Positions 36,093 through 48,848 of a DNA stretch of 64,000 nt are shown here, piece by piece. This stretch comes from Liquidambar formosana (Eukaryota > Streptophyta > Magnoliopsida > Saxifragales > Altingiaceae). Position 1 is the stretch's first letter. Every line of letters begins with the position of its first letter. The notes under the pieces are model-generated. The model was not told the DNA's origin and did no database searches. It was given only the letters and a program-made list of their open reading frames with translations. Made by a program: the position numbers and the translations under genes. The stretch lies in assembly GCA_039720395.1 (NCBI GenBank), contig CM077833.1:14941133-15005132 (forward strand). Direction: 5' to 3'.

Positions 36093-39000
36093 GTATGTCC
36101 AATATGTAGTTGACCAATTGAGCAATCTGGATCAAGGAGTGATTGGTTCTACTTTAGGTCAACGATTGGGCGAGTAAATTGCAAGACAGGTGTGAATGCC
36201 TAACTTAGAATTAAGTATGACCAACTTTTTTTTTTTTTTTTTTTTGATAAAATATTTCATTGATATAAATTAAGAGATGTATAAACACCATGACCAACTT
36301 AGGACAAGATGTCCATAAAATGAGCATTTTTTTTCAAATTGAAAGGAGCTTAAGCATCAAAGAGAAAACCTAACATCCCAACTAGGTTGGCACATTAAGA
36401 ACTCCAAATTATGTGCTATCAACTCAATTAATTTACTAATAAGAAAAAGAGAATATACCATAAGATGAGCATTGATAACATGACAATGGTAGAGAAGTTG
36501 AATATCCTGGGTACTACATTTATTTTTTTTATTTTATATGCTTTTTTTAGTAGTTATCATATAAATGTTTATAACAAAGGGAGGGGCTATTTCCACAGCC
36601 CCATTAAAAAAAGGGGAAACTAGTAAGAAGTCCACTTTATAGGGACTTATGGAGGCATAAATCCATGATGGAAACTTATATAGTCATAAGTCCACTTTTA
36701 AGTGAAACGAGAATATTTTTATGAGAGTGGTAAATACATAAAGTCATAATTATCCTCAAGTATTATTTTTTGTTTGTAAACTTTAAAATGCTATAACTCT
36801 CATTATACACATCGGTTTTTGATAAAATTTATATTTTTAGAATATATTTGTTGAGATCTTTGAAGCAAGACCCATGTTGAATATGAAATTATAAAAGAAA
36901 AAAACACAATTACATTGAACATATTATGTAACTACTTCACAATAGTTACATATCAGTAAGTTACTATTTCAAAAAAAATGAAATTAAATAGTTTTTAGTA
37001 GAGTTTAATTTAAATTAGTGGTTTTGTAAGTAAGTTTAACAATTAAATTATGAATAAAATAATTATATTTGGTTTTAGTGGTTTGGAAATTTTTGGATTT
37101 GAGAGAATGGAGTGCCTTTAAAATAGTTACACGGAATTGTTTAGAAAAGCCAAAATATCAATGCTAATTTTTTATTTATGATGGCTTGAAACTTTATCTG
37201 TTCATGCGTTTTCCATGTTCAAGAGAAGATTTGAAGTGTTAAGAAAACATATTAAGGTAAAGAAGAGATCCATTTGAGAACCATGGCCAATTAGGACACG
37301 GATTGAGAAAATATCCAGATTTAGGTGGCACGTAGGTCTAGGAATCATCTTCTTCCTCAAATTCCTTGGAAAGTGGTTTGAAAATAATATGAAATCAGTC
37401 CACAAACAGCCGCTTTTAAGGCCATTTTTGTGCTGCAATCATGGCGACATCCAGCTGATCGAGCATCAACCCAGGATAATATTCCATCTATTCTCCACCC
37501 ATTTTCTAGTTGGCGATGGCTAGAATTCGTAGAAATATACCCATCTAAGAGGACTCTTTCCGACGCCAGTAGTGAGAGGAGGCCAGAGCCATGAAAAAGA
37601 AGGAAATTTGAAGGAGAGAGAAAGAGAGGGAAGGAGATTCAGAGAGAACAATATTTTGATGAGGGCATGAAAATGATATATAGAAGGGTATTTTGGTCTG
37701 GAAGATTGTTTGGTAGATTTAGGACTCCATAAGATTATTTAGTGTACTTATGCCTACATAAGTTTTATTTTGTGGATTTGTAGCCGAAGTCCCTTTAAAA
37801 AAATTTGTTAGTTTTGACGCCAAAAAATAACCTCTGTTCTTCCTAAAATCTGAATGTACTCGGGATGATTAAACTAACGAGCCTTATATGCTTTTGAAGC
37901 CCTTCGAATCTAGTTTGAAACCCAACAAACGGTTCACTATTTCGAGTCCCAAGGACAAAGTTATGCCATTTTACTAAAACCTGTCCAAGCTGACTGTTTT
38001 GCTTCAACACTGCAAATTTTAATACAATTAGCTCTTTGGGGCACTAATTTTGGGTTGACCCTTTGGGGACCATAAAGAGATGTGGCAAAGCAATGACATG
38101 GCAATGATTCAGAGGTCCCAAGGCTTTCCCGTGTTAAGTTTACCCTCTTTGCCCCAGTGCCCCCACGTTTCCACTATTCTCCCTTCTCTCTTTCCTCTAT
38201 ACTATTCTTTTTCATTTCTCCCTTAGAAGTCAGATCTAATGTTTTGTTCAATGAAAAAAAAAAAAAAAAAATCTGAAATTGAAAGAAGAACTAGCAGCCT
38301 TACTTTCCTAGTCATTCCAGAGGCAGATAAAATCCCCTTTGTATTCGCTCCTTAAAATAATAGGAAACCTTGACAAATTTCTTTTTTTTCTTATTTTCCT
38401 TTAGTTGTTTCTTTTCGTTTATGGCCCTATGAGGGCTTGTTTCGAGCTTCATGTAAATCTTTTCCCCCTTTTTTGGAATATACTTACTCACTTATCCAAA
38501 AAAAAAACAAAAAACATAGTTCTCAAGAAAACTGATCTAGCAGAAAGCGTAAACAAGAAAAAGGGCACCGCGTTCTTCTTAGAAATCACTCGATTCCACG
38601 AGCAAAGAGAAAAAAATTTCTGAAAAGAAAATTGTTATTAATCAAAAGATATCCTTACAATGAAAGAGGGCAGTATATATATAAGCTGCAAGTCCTAGTT
38701 CTAGTAGAATCAATAAACTTAAGGTAAAAAAAACGAAATTAAAGAAAACACAAAAAATACCAAAAACAGGAAAATTCCAACTAAAGACACGAATCAAAAG
38801 CACTAAACTTAAGCAGCAAGCTAGCAAAACGGGAACCCCTAACGGCAATCGTAGCTCCTAGAATTAAGAAGCTGATTATTACCAAAAATGTGCTTTTGAA
38901 GGCTAAAACGAAGGAATTTTTCTGAAAAGCGGCGTATGTCTTAGCTGTAGGCTCGTATTGATCAACACATCAATTCCAGTTAACCCATTGAATTTCACGC

Positions 39001-39246
39001 ATTTTTGAGGTTTTGGCCTTTTTTCCTTACTAGTACTTTCAACTGTTTCGTTTTTAGAGGTCCATCCAAACCAGGAACTCCTCAACAAGCTGTTCTACAT
39101 CAAAAACGTAGTATGGGGTGAAAACACTTTTGCCTTAGGGAATTTCTATCCTAAATAGGGGGTGAAACTTTTGTGAAATACCAAGAAACTATTATGAAAC
39201 ATTTTGGGAACACTAAGCAAATATTTTGGAAACAATATGGGAGTTC
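36093..39246. other. Noncoding stretch with possible decayed elements
   Basis: No supported gene. 36600-36710 (agtccactttatagggactt, ggcataa) and 37700-37800 (cctacataag, aagtccctttaa) are partly inverse and may bound a decayed element of about 1.2 kb with GC-richer sequence at 37440-37650. 38640-39110 has a minus-strand low-complexity frame of unknown nature. Poly-T at 36224-36244 and poly-A at 38251-38269. Confidence 0.35.
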
Positions 39247-39251
39247 CTAGG

Positions 39252-42200
39252 TGTAATATCCCTATTCTAATTTTGAGTTAATTATCTTGTTTGGTTCAAT
39301 TAGCGAATGGTTTAGATCACTAATTCGGGATTAAATAATTTTGCTTTCACTTGGTATTAAGTTTGTAATCATTTTGTTTATTTATTTATTTTTAGAGGGG
39401 TCAATTTCAAAGTTTGATGACATGTTTAGAATTTTATTTTATTTTACTTTTTGGGAAGGTCATAAAATTTATTTTATCAATGGTATTTATTAATTTGATA
39501 TTATCGCGTGTTATACACGATAATTATTTGGAATGTCTTTATTTTATTTTATGTGATTAGTTACTTTGTTGTGGGCCCTATAGTTTTGAAACTTAGTTGG
39601 CCTCATATGTTATTTAGAATTGGTGGGATTTACCATCCATGGATTTTACATTTCATATGTGGACCTAGACAATAGACCTTATGTTATATTTGGATCTTTA
39701 TTTTATATTGGGCCCTATACATTTTAGACCTAATGTTACATTAGTTGTAGTAGGGTGGGTCCAATTGGTAGAACACTTGCCCAACCTATTTTTGCATTTA
39801 GGACACTTGTCCTAAGGGTGTAAAATATATATATAAATAATGGTTTAAAGGGCAAATCAGCCCCATTGCATTCATTTTCCAGCATTTACTAGTTTAAAGA
39901 GAGATAAAGAGAGAGAAGAGAAGAAGGAGAGGGGGTGTACGGCCCTTGTACAGACACCATGGGGGAGCTTCTCCTTTATCGAAATTTCAACATGTTTCTT
40001 CTATTTTCCTCATCCATTTAAGGTAGGGGCATATTTCTCCTTGGTAGATTAAGGATATTTGTGAAATATGAAATTTAGTTTCCCTATTATGAAATGATTT
40101 TGCATGACTTATGATTTCTTGGAAGAAATTAGTATTATGGGTATGGATTCTTCATATATATTCGAAAATACCTTGTATTATTTGTATGTGGGTTAGGTTA
40201 CATGTGAAAAATCATTTTTATTATGGATTTCAAACATGCAAGATTACATTTATCAAATTTGGGTTACAAAAATATGATTTGTGATAAAAGGATGATAAGT
40301 TGGGATATTATTTACATGTATGTGTTTAAATTGAAACTTTAATCAAATTATTTTCTTTTAATGAGGGTGTTACCATGGTTAAAGATAAAAAAAATTCAAA
40401 TTTGTAGTTTATTTGTTGTTCTTGGAATTTATTATGAATATTTGTATTATTTGGGATGTTGATACGTATTTATTGGCTTGTGATTTCTACCTAGATCGAA
40501 ATGCTTAGTTGAATTTGTGTGTGTATATATATATGTTTTCTATAAGAGTTTAGGAAAGTATGAAAGCTTAATTGGTACAATTAGGGATGGTTTTGTAATA
40601 CTTAAACCATGTTATGTGTGTGCTGTACCGTGTTGACAGCATGAACCTAGTTTACTGTTTAATTCATAACTTTAATTCTATTTATGATTTTGAGATGAAA
40701 CAAATTGGATTTTGTCACTGACTTGTTGGGCTATCATTCTACCGATTTTCGTTTCATTTGGTGAGCGTTTGGTATTTTTGGTATAATTATTTCCTGGTAT
40801 ACCTGAATTTGGGATTTCTGCTGGGCAGCACTAACTCTATAACGAAAATTATTTTTGAATCGGTTTTCCTACATATTTTTCTACCAAACGTTGAGGTTAC
40901 AAAGTACATTCAATATACTTTTAAGTGATATAAACCCCAAAGCCCATTTCTTTTTGTATCGAACCATAAAAATTCATTTGTACTTGTCATTATTTATTTT
41001 TACTAAAATTTCAGATTTGGTCTTTTGACTTGAAATACATTTTCAAACTATAGAAATTTTGAATAATGGAAATATGATATTTTTTTCGCAATTAGTCATT
41101 GGTTATATGTTTCATAATTTCGAATTACGATTGGTAATAGGATTAAATTGTGAGATTACGAAAAATGGTATTCTAGACCTTGTCAATGTAAAAGCTTATG
41201 TTTTGGATAAAGTTATGCAATTGTGGACTATTTAGTTTGAGTTTATTGATTTGGATTTCGTGAACGAAAATATAAGAATAATAAATATGGTTATTTATTT
41301 CCATAAAATTGTTGGAACAATTATGTGAGATTATTTAATCGATTTTATTATGGGAAATATACGTAAACATACTAAATGTCAATATAAGACTTTATATTGT
41401 AAATTATGGGAATATCGTATTGATATGAAAAAAATATTTTGCCAGCTATGGGATTATTAGCAAAATTGGCATAATCACGTTACATACGGCATGCAATGTT
41501 GACATAACAATGCATCGAAAATTGACTTAATAAATACTTGGTAAAAGTATTAAGGGTTTATTGGAGTTCGACTACTGTGGTCACGAGACGTCTTGCTGTG
41601 TTTTCTACACATTGGTCCTGGGATATTGTGGTCCCAGTTAGGGTGTCGTGTTGTATTTTTGAATAGAGGCTACTGCGGTCCTAAGTAGGGATGCCATGTT
41701 GTATTGTCCTCTTGGAGGTTGGGTTTAAAATCCTCCGTTTTTGTGCAAAGACTCCTGCGGGAGTGGTTTAGTAATTGAGGAATAATGTAATTGGACATAG
41801 AGTCGAATATTGTATCATGACATGGCATTCATTTACATTAAGTTATGGCTATATAACTTATATTTATTGATTATTTATTCAATTAGCTTATAGACTCTAT
41901 TGAGATATTTCTATACGCTTTTGTGGAAATACGATAATATGGAAATGAATCTAAGTTTATACTTTGATTTTATGAGTTGAGTCTTTGATATAGAATTGAA
42001 CTTAGATATTTTTTATATTACGTACATGAACATGTATTTGTATCTTGTGATTTTAAACAGATTTTAAAACCTTGATAGACTTTGTAAAAATATGTTACCT
42101 ATTGAGCGTTAACTCACCCCCTACAGTTTTGTAAGTTTCATAAAGATAAAGATGTTATTTGAGTTGCGGTATTTTGATAATACAATTAACGGAAATATTT

Positions 42201-42652
42201 GCATGTTGGCTAACGAGGCATTTTATGGAATTGATAATGTATTAATTTATGATAGGATGTAATTTAATTCTTAGCGATGTGTATTTTATTATTTCGGAAT
42301 CGTAATAATTAATTTTGGTTTGGGAATCATGTGGAATATTAGGCAAGTGATGATACCCTATATAGTTGGATGTACTATACTTTTTATACTATCTATCTAT
42401 CTATCTATATATATATATTTAACAAGTTTATGATTTTACTTGGTTAGCCCGTATTTCAAACGGGTACGTCATGGTGGATTTTTTTTTTTTTGGTATAATG
42501 GATGAAATTATTTTATTCTCACTTACTTTTAGATATAAAACCTGTTTTATTTAAAAATTTTCAATTTCAATTTGTCCAAAAATCAAATGTTTTATTAAAT
42601 CAATCTCGTTTTATTACCCTTGATCATGACTCAACAATTTGGAGTTGTGACA
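39252..42652 (+). mobile_element. Solo LTR, 3401 bp, perfect 5-bp TSD
   Basis: Starts TGTAATATCCC and ends TTGTGACA; target duplication ctagg at 39247-39251 and 42653-42657. No internal domain lies between LTRs. Likely TATA region near 39828 (tatatatataaataatgg), followed by a GA-rich leader at 39897-39936. Shares blocks with 42707-44586 (inverted) and 56433-58625: acttggtaaaagtatt, gtttaaaatcctcc, gactcctgcggg, ctattgagcgttaactcac. Confidence 0.9.
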
Positions 42653-42706
42653 CTAGGAAACACTTGGGAATCTTGTTGAAGCCTAAGAAACACGTGAGAG
42701 GCATGT

Positions 42707-44586
42707 TGTCACGACCCGAAAATAGGCTATGACGTGTCAATAGAAAGAAGAATAAATAAAATGAGATTCAAGAATGGTTTATAATAAAAATTATAGTTTT
42801 ATAAAATATTTTTAGAAAATCCGGTATGGTCCTGTCTGAAAATAGGACATACCAAGTTCTCGACAGTTTAAACCTGTTCAATTTAAAAACCAAATTATTC
42901 AACTATTCTCAACAGGTAAATAAAATAAGCTGGCTTATTAGTTCCCACAGAGTTCTATTGTCATTACAAGCAGTATATAATACAATAAGTCTGTCTGAAT
43001 AATATGTAGGCCATAAAATTTTAAGAGTACATTCACACAACATCCAAAAATACAATGCTTATGCTAAGCCTGAGGTGATGCCTCCCCATAAGAGTCATCC
43101 TTACTTTGCTCAAGGTCTGCAAAAGGTTTTAAAAATATAGGCGTGAGTATAAACTCAGTAGGATACATTTTTCAAAGTTGTATATCAAGGTTTTAGAACC
43201 ATTTTGAACAATTAAATAAGATGAGATATCAAGAAGTTGCATATCACAAATTAAAAAAAATAATATGCATAGGAGAACGTGAAAATCATCCACAACATAA
43301 TTCCGCCATATCTGGCAATCCATAACATCAGTCTCTTAAATTGAATAATCCTCCCCAGGTCATGCGGGGCCCTCGCGTGCGGAAATAAGAGGAAACACTA
43401 TGGATCCCTACATGGGTCCAGAAAGTAACCTCATATTGAGGAAACACTATGAATCCTATGTGGATTCAGAAAGTAACCTCATTTCGGGAACACTACGGTC
43501 ATTAAAACCGGAAAGTACCCCTTTTCATCACATCCATTTACATATTGATCTCCTAAAACCATTTATTTGTAATGGTAGAAGAATGGGTTTCCAAAACATA
43601 TATAAAAGTGACTCCTAAATAATTAATTTAAAAAAAAGTTTAACAAATAGGTTTTCAAAATCAACCCATTGTACCCCAAATCGTGTGAAGGTATGCAAAA
43701 CAACACAAATGTAGCTAAATAGGGTATAAATCAAAACCCTAGTTTTCCAAATATATGAATTTTTAAGAAATTCAAACCCCAATCCCATGTAAACATATAT
43801 CTTATCATGTAAACATGCAAAAACCCATAATAATATACCAAATCATGCATACCGTGGTCTACAACCATGAAAAATGCACTTACCTCTCAAATGGTAGCTA
43901 GAAACGTGAATCCAAGGGTGTACACGCGTAGATCGAGGTGGAAATCATAAGATTGGAGCTCCGTGAGGTCGCGTGCTTCACCGTCAGCCTCTCCTTTCTC
44001 CCCGCCACTCTCCTTCTCTTTCTCTCTCTCTAACTCTTTCTCTCGGCTGAGAAGAATGGGTGGAACCCCTCAAGGGTCGTGTTTATAGAGGAAGTATAAG
44101 TGAGGGGTATAATAGTCTTTTTACCCCATAAAAATCTTGTTTTTCAGCAAAATCGCGCGTTTTAGTTGACTATAATGAGTTATAGTCGACTAAAACTCCC
44201 CTTGAATAGTATCATAGCATTCTGCCTGACAATATAGTCGACTATAAGTCCCTATAGTCAGCTAAATTTCTCATCAAGCATAAAACAAATTCTGCCTAAC
44301 GATATAGTCAACTATAAGTCCCTACAGTCAACTAAATTTTCTCATCAGGCATAAAACAAATTCTGCCTAACGATATAGTCGACTATAAGTCCCTATAGTC
44401 AGCTAAATTATTCAGCATGCCAAAAAGAAGTATGTAGCTCATTCTGCCTAATAATATAGTCGACTATATATCCCTATAGTCAACTAAATTGTTCAACATG
44501 CACAAAAAGAAATGTGTGGCTTACCAAACTTTACCTTATCACATTCCAACCCAAAATTCTTATCAATCAAACCTCGAGTCCTCACA
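42707..44586 (-). mobile_element. Solo LTR, 1880 bp, minus orientation, perfect 5-bp TSD
   Basis: On the minus strand it starts TGTGAGGACTCGAGG and ends CGGGTCGTGACA. Target duplication catgt at 42702-42706 and 44587-44591. A TATA-like tctataaacacgaccc lies near 44073-44088 (minus strand), followed by a GA-rich leader. Related in layout to the LTRs at 39252 and 56433. Carries the tandem array at 44219-44510 upstream of that TATA box. Confidence 0.9.
44219..44510. repeat. Four tandem units with TATAGTCGACTATA palindrome
   Basis: Units begin attctgcct at 44219, 44289, 44360 and 44441 (spacing 70, 71, 81). Each holds a tatagtcgactata-type dyad followed by a second half-site (ccctatagtcagct). 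An extra copy of the dyad lies at about 44165-44192. The array lies in the putative U3 of the LTR at 42707-44586. Confidence 0.85.
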
Positions 44587-44591
44587 CATGT

Positions 44592-46045
44592 GCTCTTAAT
44601 CCTCAAAGTTTATTGAGTTTTTTTCAAGTACTTTTTCGAAGAATAATTCATAGGAGTTGTTAATTAGTTGCTTTATTTATTCTCCTATCGTATACTCTTG
44701 GCTTCATGCATGATTCTTTCTTTGTTTTGTACTTCTGTCCAAGTTTATGGTCAAGTCTCCTATTGTACTCAGTTTCAAATTGTTTCCCCAATTCATGTTT
44801 CACATATATTTCATGAGTACATAACGCAAAGTTGATAATTTTCCAAAATCTATCTTTAAGGATCTCTCTTACTGTGTTTGATAGTTGTAATTTACTATAT
44901 AATCTTAGAAATTCATTACCATTTTTTGTAATTAATGGAAGGAGAATGAGTCTTTTGTTTAGAGGTTTCTTCATAATGCGGACATTTGAGTATTTATTTT
45001 AGTTAGAAGCAATTTCTTTTATGTGGTGGACATACCACAAGATGATTATTTGTATGTTGTATGCTCTTTTTAACTTTTAAAACTTTGTATCTTGTATGCT
45101 CTTTTTAACTCCTTTCTTTTAAAACTTTGGTTTCAAAAGAAACTTTGGTTTCCTAACAAAATTATTTGTATGTTGTATGCTCTTTTTAACTAATTTCTTC
45201 AATCAACCTTAAACTTGGTTCTTCTTCTTCTTCTTCTTCATTTTTTTTTTTTTTTTGAACTCCAAATAACCAATAATCATTCTTGTTAATCGTTCTTTAT
45301 GATGATTTCTTTTTTTGTGAAAATAATTTTTCTTTTTAACTCCAAAATAATGAATAGTTCAATATCCTTTTTTTTTTTTTTTAAAACACCTTAGTTATTT
45401 TTAAATTTGGTTGATTATTGTCTTCTTTTTTCTTGTTAATCTTCAATTAGTCATGAAATTTTTAAAATTTTTTAATTGAAATTCATTAATTAGGATTCTT
45501 CTATCTTTTGTGACGGGTAATGCATTTTTTTGAAGGCCTTTGAATCTGGTGTTGAAGATTTTTGTCTCAGGTTTAGATGCCTTGATAATGATTGACTAAA
45601 TTTTGGAAAATCCTATTATGGTTGTGGTATTTTTATAAACTTTAGTGCTTTATACAATTATCTATAGAGGTTGATTATTGATTGTTGCCATTATGTATAG
45701 ATTATAGTTGTTGTAACGATTTTTTCATATAATATATTTCTTTTTGTATATTTTACATAAGATCAATGATGGCTTCTATTTTCTTTCTGAATGAAAAAGG
45801 CTGTGGATGAATACTTATTGTTTGAATGGAAATATTACATGGAAAATGGAATTGTTTTTAACTGAATGGTTAAAGGGTATTTGATATAGGTTACAGGTGG
45901 AAAATTATTGCATTATTTACAGCTATAGTTATAGGTACATAGGTTACAGGCTAGGGTTTCCAACTTGTTGTATTATGTAAAATATAATGTGCTTGAATAT
46001 AATATAGGATATAGATTCATATGGTTTATAGGTTATAGGTTTAAC
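44592..46045. other. Noncoding stretch
   Basis: T-rich sequence. The phrase ttgtatgctctttttaact recurs at about 45056, 45092 and 45172. No gene recognised; the small minus-strand frame at 44660-44974 has no family features. Confidence 0.4.
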
Positions 46046-46049
46046 CTAC

Positions 46050-46500
46050 CGAAAAAAAAAAAAAAAGAAAAAAAAATCCGATTTGCAACATTTATAATCT
46101 ATCACAAAAGCCCAATCTACGTCCCTAAGTTCAAATCGATTGGACTTTGTGATGAATATATCCGTCTCGAAATAAAATAATAAAAAAAAAACTGTACAAT
46201 TTGAAGCCTTGTGACGGATATATCAATCACAAAAGACAACCATAGAATGTTTGTTGTGACAGATTTATCTGTCACTAGAATATGTTTTTCTTTATCTATA
46301 AATGATTAATACATTGTAACAGTTATCAATTTGCGACAATTAATTGTGACGGATTCTCAAAAGCCACAACCTGATTGTGCCGCAGGCAATTGTAACCCTT
46401 TTGTGACACCAATTATCTGTCACAAACTGCTATTTTGTGATGCTTAGTTTGGGACATTTAGGACGTTTGGGACAATTGCAAAAACTTTCATTTTTTGTAG
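46050..46500 (-). mobile_element. CACTA-like terminus with subterminal repeats
   Basis: Repeats of gtgacggat, tgtcac and tatcac phrases in both orientations over 46080-46440, ending ttttttgtag at 46500. This is the inverse of a CACTA-type start (ctacaaaaaa). It abuts the laccase relic exactly. The other end was not found. Confidence 0.5.
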
Positions 46501-46925
46501 CTAGCAGCACTAGATCTGAGGTAAATTAGTGGTGGACCTTCATGAAGCTTTGGAAACTTCGGTATGGTTTGAACTTAGCTTGATAAAGGGCTAATTTCAA
46601 GCTGTGTGATCATAATATATATAATCAAGTCATGTTCAAATAATTTCTGAACTCGTTAATTTATCCAAGGATTCAACTACTCTACTTGGGTAACGGGAAA
46701 TGTATTGCATGTTACTTGGTTTATTCTTTTATGTCAATCCCATCTTAACGTTTTGCAAATTGTTGCATACAAGCATATGCATCCTATATACGTATTAGTA
46801 TACTTTTGCATGCTTGTGGTTATTAGTAGGCCTTAGTTTCTAATTTAAGTGAAAGAATTGAAGCGCAATGCACAAGACTTTGAAGCCGCGAGAACAATAT
46901 GACAGTCAAGAAGTGGTCAACTGGT
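46501..46925 (+). pseudogene. Laccase relic: intron 1 plus 5' part of exon 2
   Basis: The segment is collinear with 16882-17350 of laccase copy 1: ctagcagca, the dispersed cttcatgaggttttgg-like block, caagtcatgttcaaat, tattgcatgtt, ttttgcaaat and tttttgcttggctatggtta-like stretches all follow in order. They lead into 46850-46925, where gcacaagactttgaagcc and tatgacagtcaagaa mirror exon 2 (acacaagactttgcagct, cttgacagtgaacgg). The splice acceptor is destroyed (taatttaagt for aatgcag), the frame is shifted, and nothing of exons 3-6 follows. On the left it abuts a CACTA-like terminus at 46500. It lies in the same orientation as both laccases, so it is read as a dead middle member of a tandem array. 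Confidence 0.8.
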
Positions 46926-47102
46926 CATATTTAAATTTGAACAATGTGCATAAATGGATGTGATATTAGATTTTTTTTATAAAAAAAAAGACATTGGCGC
47001 ATAAATTTTAAAGGGTAATCAATGAAAAGATTTTAAAGTTTTATAACTTTTACCCATTTATTATTTTTTCAAATCTATAAGCCAAAAGATGTAGAAAAAG
47101 TA

Positions 47103-47619
47103 AGGCACTGTTTGGTTATGTTTTTTAAAAGATCTTTTTTGCTTTTGAAAGCAAAAAATTACAAAAGTAAAAAAGTAACGTTTGGTTATAACTTTTAATA
47201 AGTTTTTTTTAATAAGTAAAAATTAATTAGAAGCAAAATTTTGCTTTTGTTTAATAAATAAAAAGCAATTAGAAGCAAAATTTTGCTTCTCTTAAAAGCA
47301 AATAAAGCTTGCTTTTAAAAGTAAAATTTATAAGTTCTCTTACTCGATTCAATCTCTCGACCTCATAGCTTTCTCCAACCATGTCTTACGACAAACGGTG
47401 AGAGGAGTGACAATATTCGCCGTATTCCGGTAAGTTCCTCCATACTTGCTCTTACTCTTGCTTTTGCTTTTGCAATGAAAAGTACAAGCAAAAATCAATT
47501 TTACCAAATACGCTTATAGTTTTGTTGCTTTTACTTAACAGTAAAAAGCAAAAAAGTAAGAAAGGACTTTCCGTACTTATAAAAAAAAACCTTTTGAAAA
47601 GCACAACCAATCGGTGCCT
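47103..47619. mobile_element. hAT-like MITE, about 517 bp
   Basis: TIRs aggcactgtttggttatg and, inverted, aggcaccgattggttgtg; AT-rich body rich in gcttttaaaagcaaa phrases in both orientations. Flanks share aagta, but no 8-bp duplication is clear. Confidence 0.7.
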
Positions 47620-48460
47620 AAGTAATTTTTATATTACAGAAAAATTATACTAATTTCCTCTAAGGTTTGGCAAAATAATATTGATCTTAGATCCCCTGAC
47701 ATTTAAACAATTACATTGACCTCCTTCGAGATTTAATGAATTTAATACTCATATCCCTTCCATCCATTGATCATTAAACTAAAGGAAATGGATGATGTCA
47801 TGCATAAACCCCATAAAAATACTAAGATCAACCTTAACTAAAGGAATAATGCATGAAACTAATAATTAAATTAACTCTAAAATCTCGTTAAAGATAAAAA
47901 TACCTCAATATAGTCATTAGAGTATACTTTGCAATTATATACCAGCCATCAGCCATGTAAAGATAGAGGTACTTTCGATTTATTTATTTATATATTTTTT
48001 TGCTACATCGAAAATAGAGCCAATACCCAAACATGGAGGAAAAAAAAGGAACTAACAAAATAATTTTATAGAAAAACAATTATCCTATTTTGAGTGGACC
48101 TTAAACCAAGGTGGCTTTTGACTCTTTAAAACACTTTAATAAAGAATAAAATTTGAGAAATGAAAAAAAATAAAATTATAATCTAAAGAACGTAGGCTTC
48201 ATTTAGATTAATTAGGGGTGATTTGAATATTTTATATGCTCTGTTATAGTAAAAGTAAGGAAATGGAGGTTTGTGTAGTTTCAGCCAAACCTCAGGGGAA
48301 GATCGACAATATTATTTTTGAAATGTTAAAAGAGGTCAGTGTCATTTTTGCCAAATCTTAGGAGAAGTCAATGTAATTTTCCTTATTTATTTATTTATTT
48401 AAGTAAAATATAGTTAATGGAAGTTAAACTAATATCAGGTGCACCTAACAATAAAAGGAC
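47620..48460. other. Noncoding stretch
   Basis: Two facing phrases, ggtttggcaaaataatattg at about 47665 and gtcatttttgccaaatctta at about 48342, with ctaaggtttgg / ccaaatcttagg, suggest the ends of a decayed foldback of about 700 bp. No gene. Confidence 0.4.
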
Positions 48461-48483
48461 TATATATATATATATATATATAT

Positions 48484-48645
48484 ATAGCATGATGATCAGG
48501 TAAGTATATGTTGATATAACTTATATCAACACCCGCATTAGAGGTTGTACCACATGCATTAGTGGTTTATAAGGTACATTGGGCCAATGCACAAGGTACA
48601 ATCCCCAATATATGGTGCTGATATAACTTATATCAACACTTGCTG
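48484..48645. mobile_element. Microsatellite-embedded palindromic MITE
   Basis: catgatgatcaggtaagtat ... cacttgctgacct with (TA)n on both sides (48462-48485 and 48649-48664). Inner arms gatataacttatatcaacac recur inverted. Confidence 0.8.
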
Positions 48646-48663
48646 ACCTATATATATATATAT

Positions 48664-48838
48664 ACAGAGGTGATCCTATCAGCATGTGCTGATATAAGTT
48701 ACATCAGCACTATGCATTGGGGGTTGTACCCCTTGCATTGATTCAATACACCTCACATCCCACTAATGCACAAGGTACAACTCCCAATGCGAGTTTTGAT
48801 ATAAGTTATATCAGCACGTGCTTACCTGATCATCATCC
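48664..48838. mobile_element. Microsatellite-embedded palindromic MITE
   Basis: gaggtgatcctatcagcatg ... cagcacgtgcttacctgatc, then atcatcc and (TA)n. Inner phrases gggggttgtaccccttgcat and caaggtacaactcccaatgc pair. Only a short (TA)n separates it from the copy at 48484. Confidence 0.8.
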
Positions 48839-48848
48839 TATATATATA

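Noticed and set aside
36588..37805. Possible 1.2-kb TIR element
   Set aside because: The inverted similarity of its ends is weak and no target duplication is visible; kept only as a note in the noncoding entry.
44219..44510. Possible CRISPR-like or satellite array
   Set aside because: Plant nuclear DNA, only four diverged units, with no unique spacers between constant repeats; it is a local tandem repeat inside an LTR.
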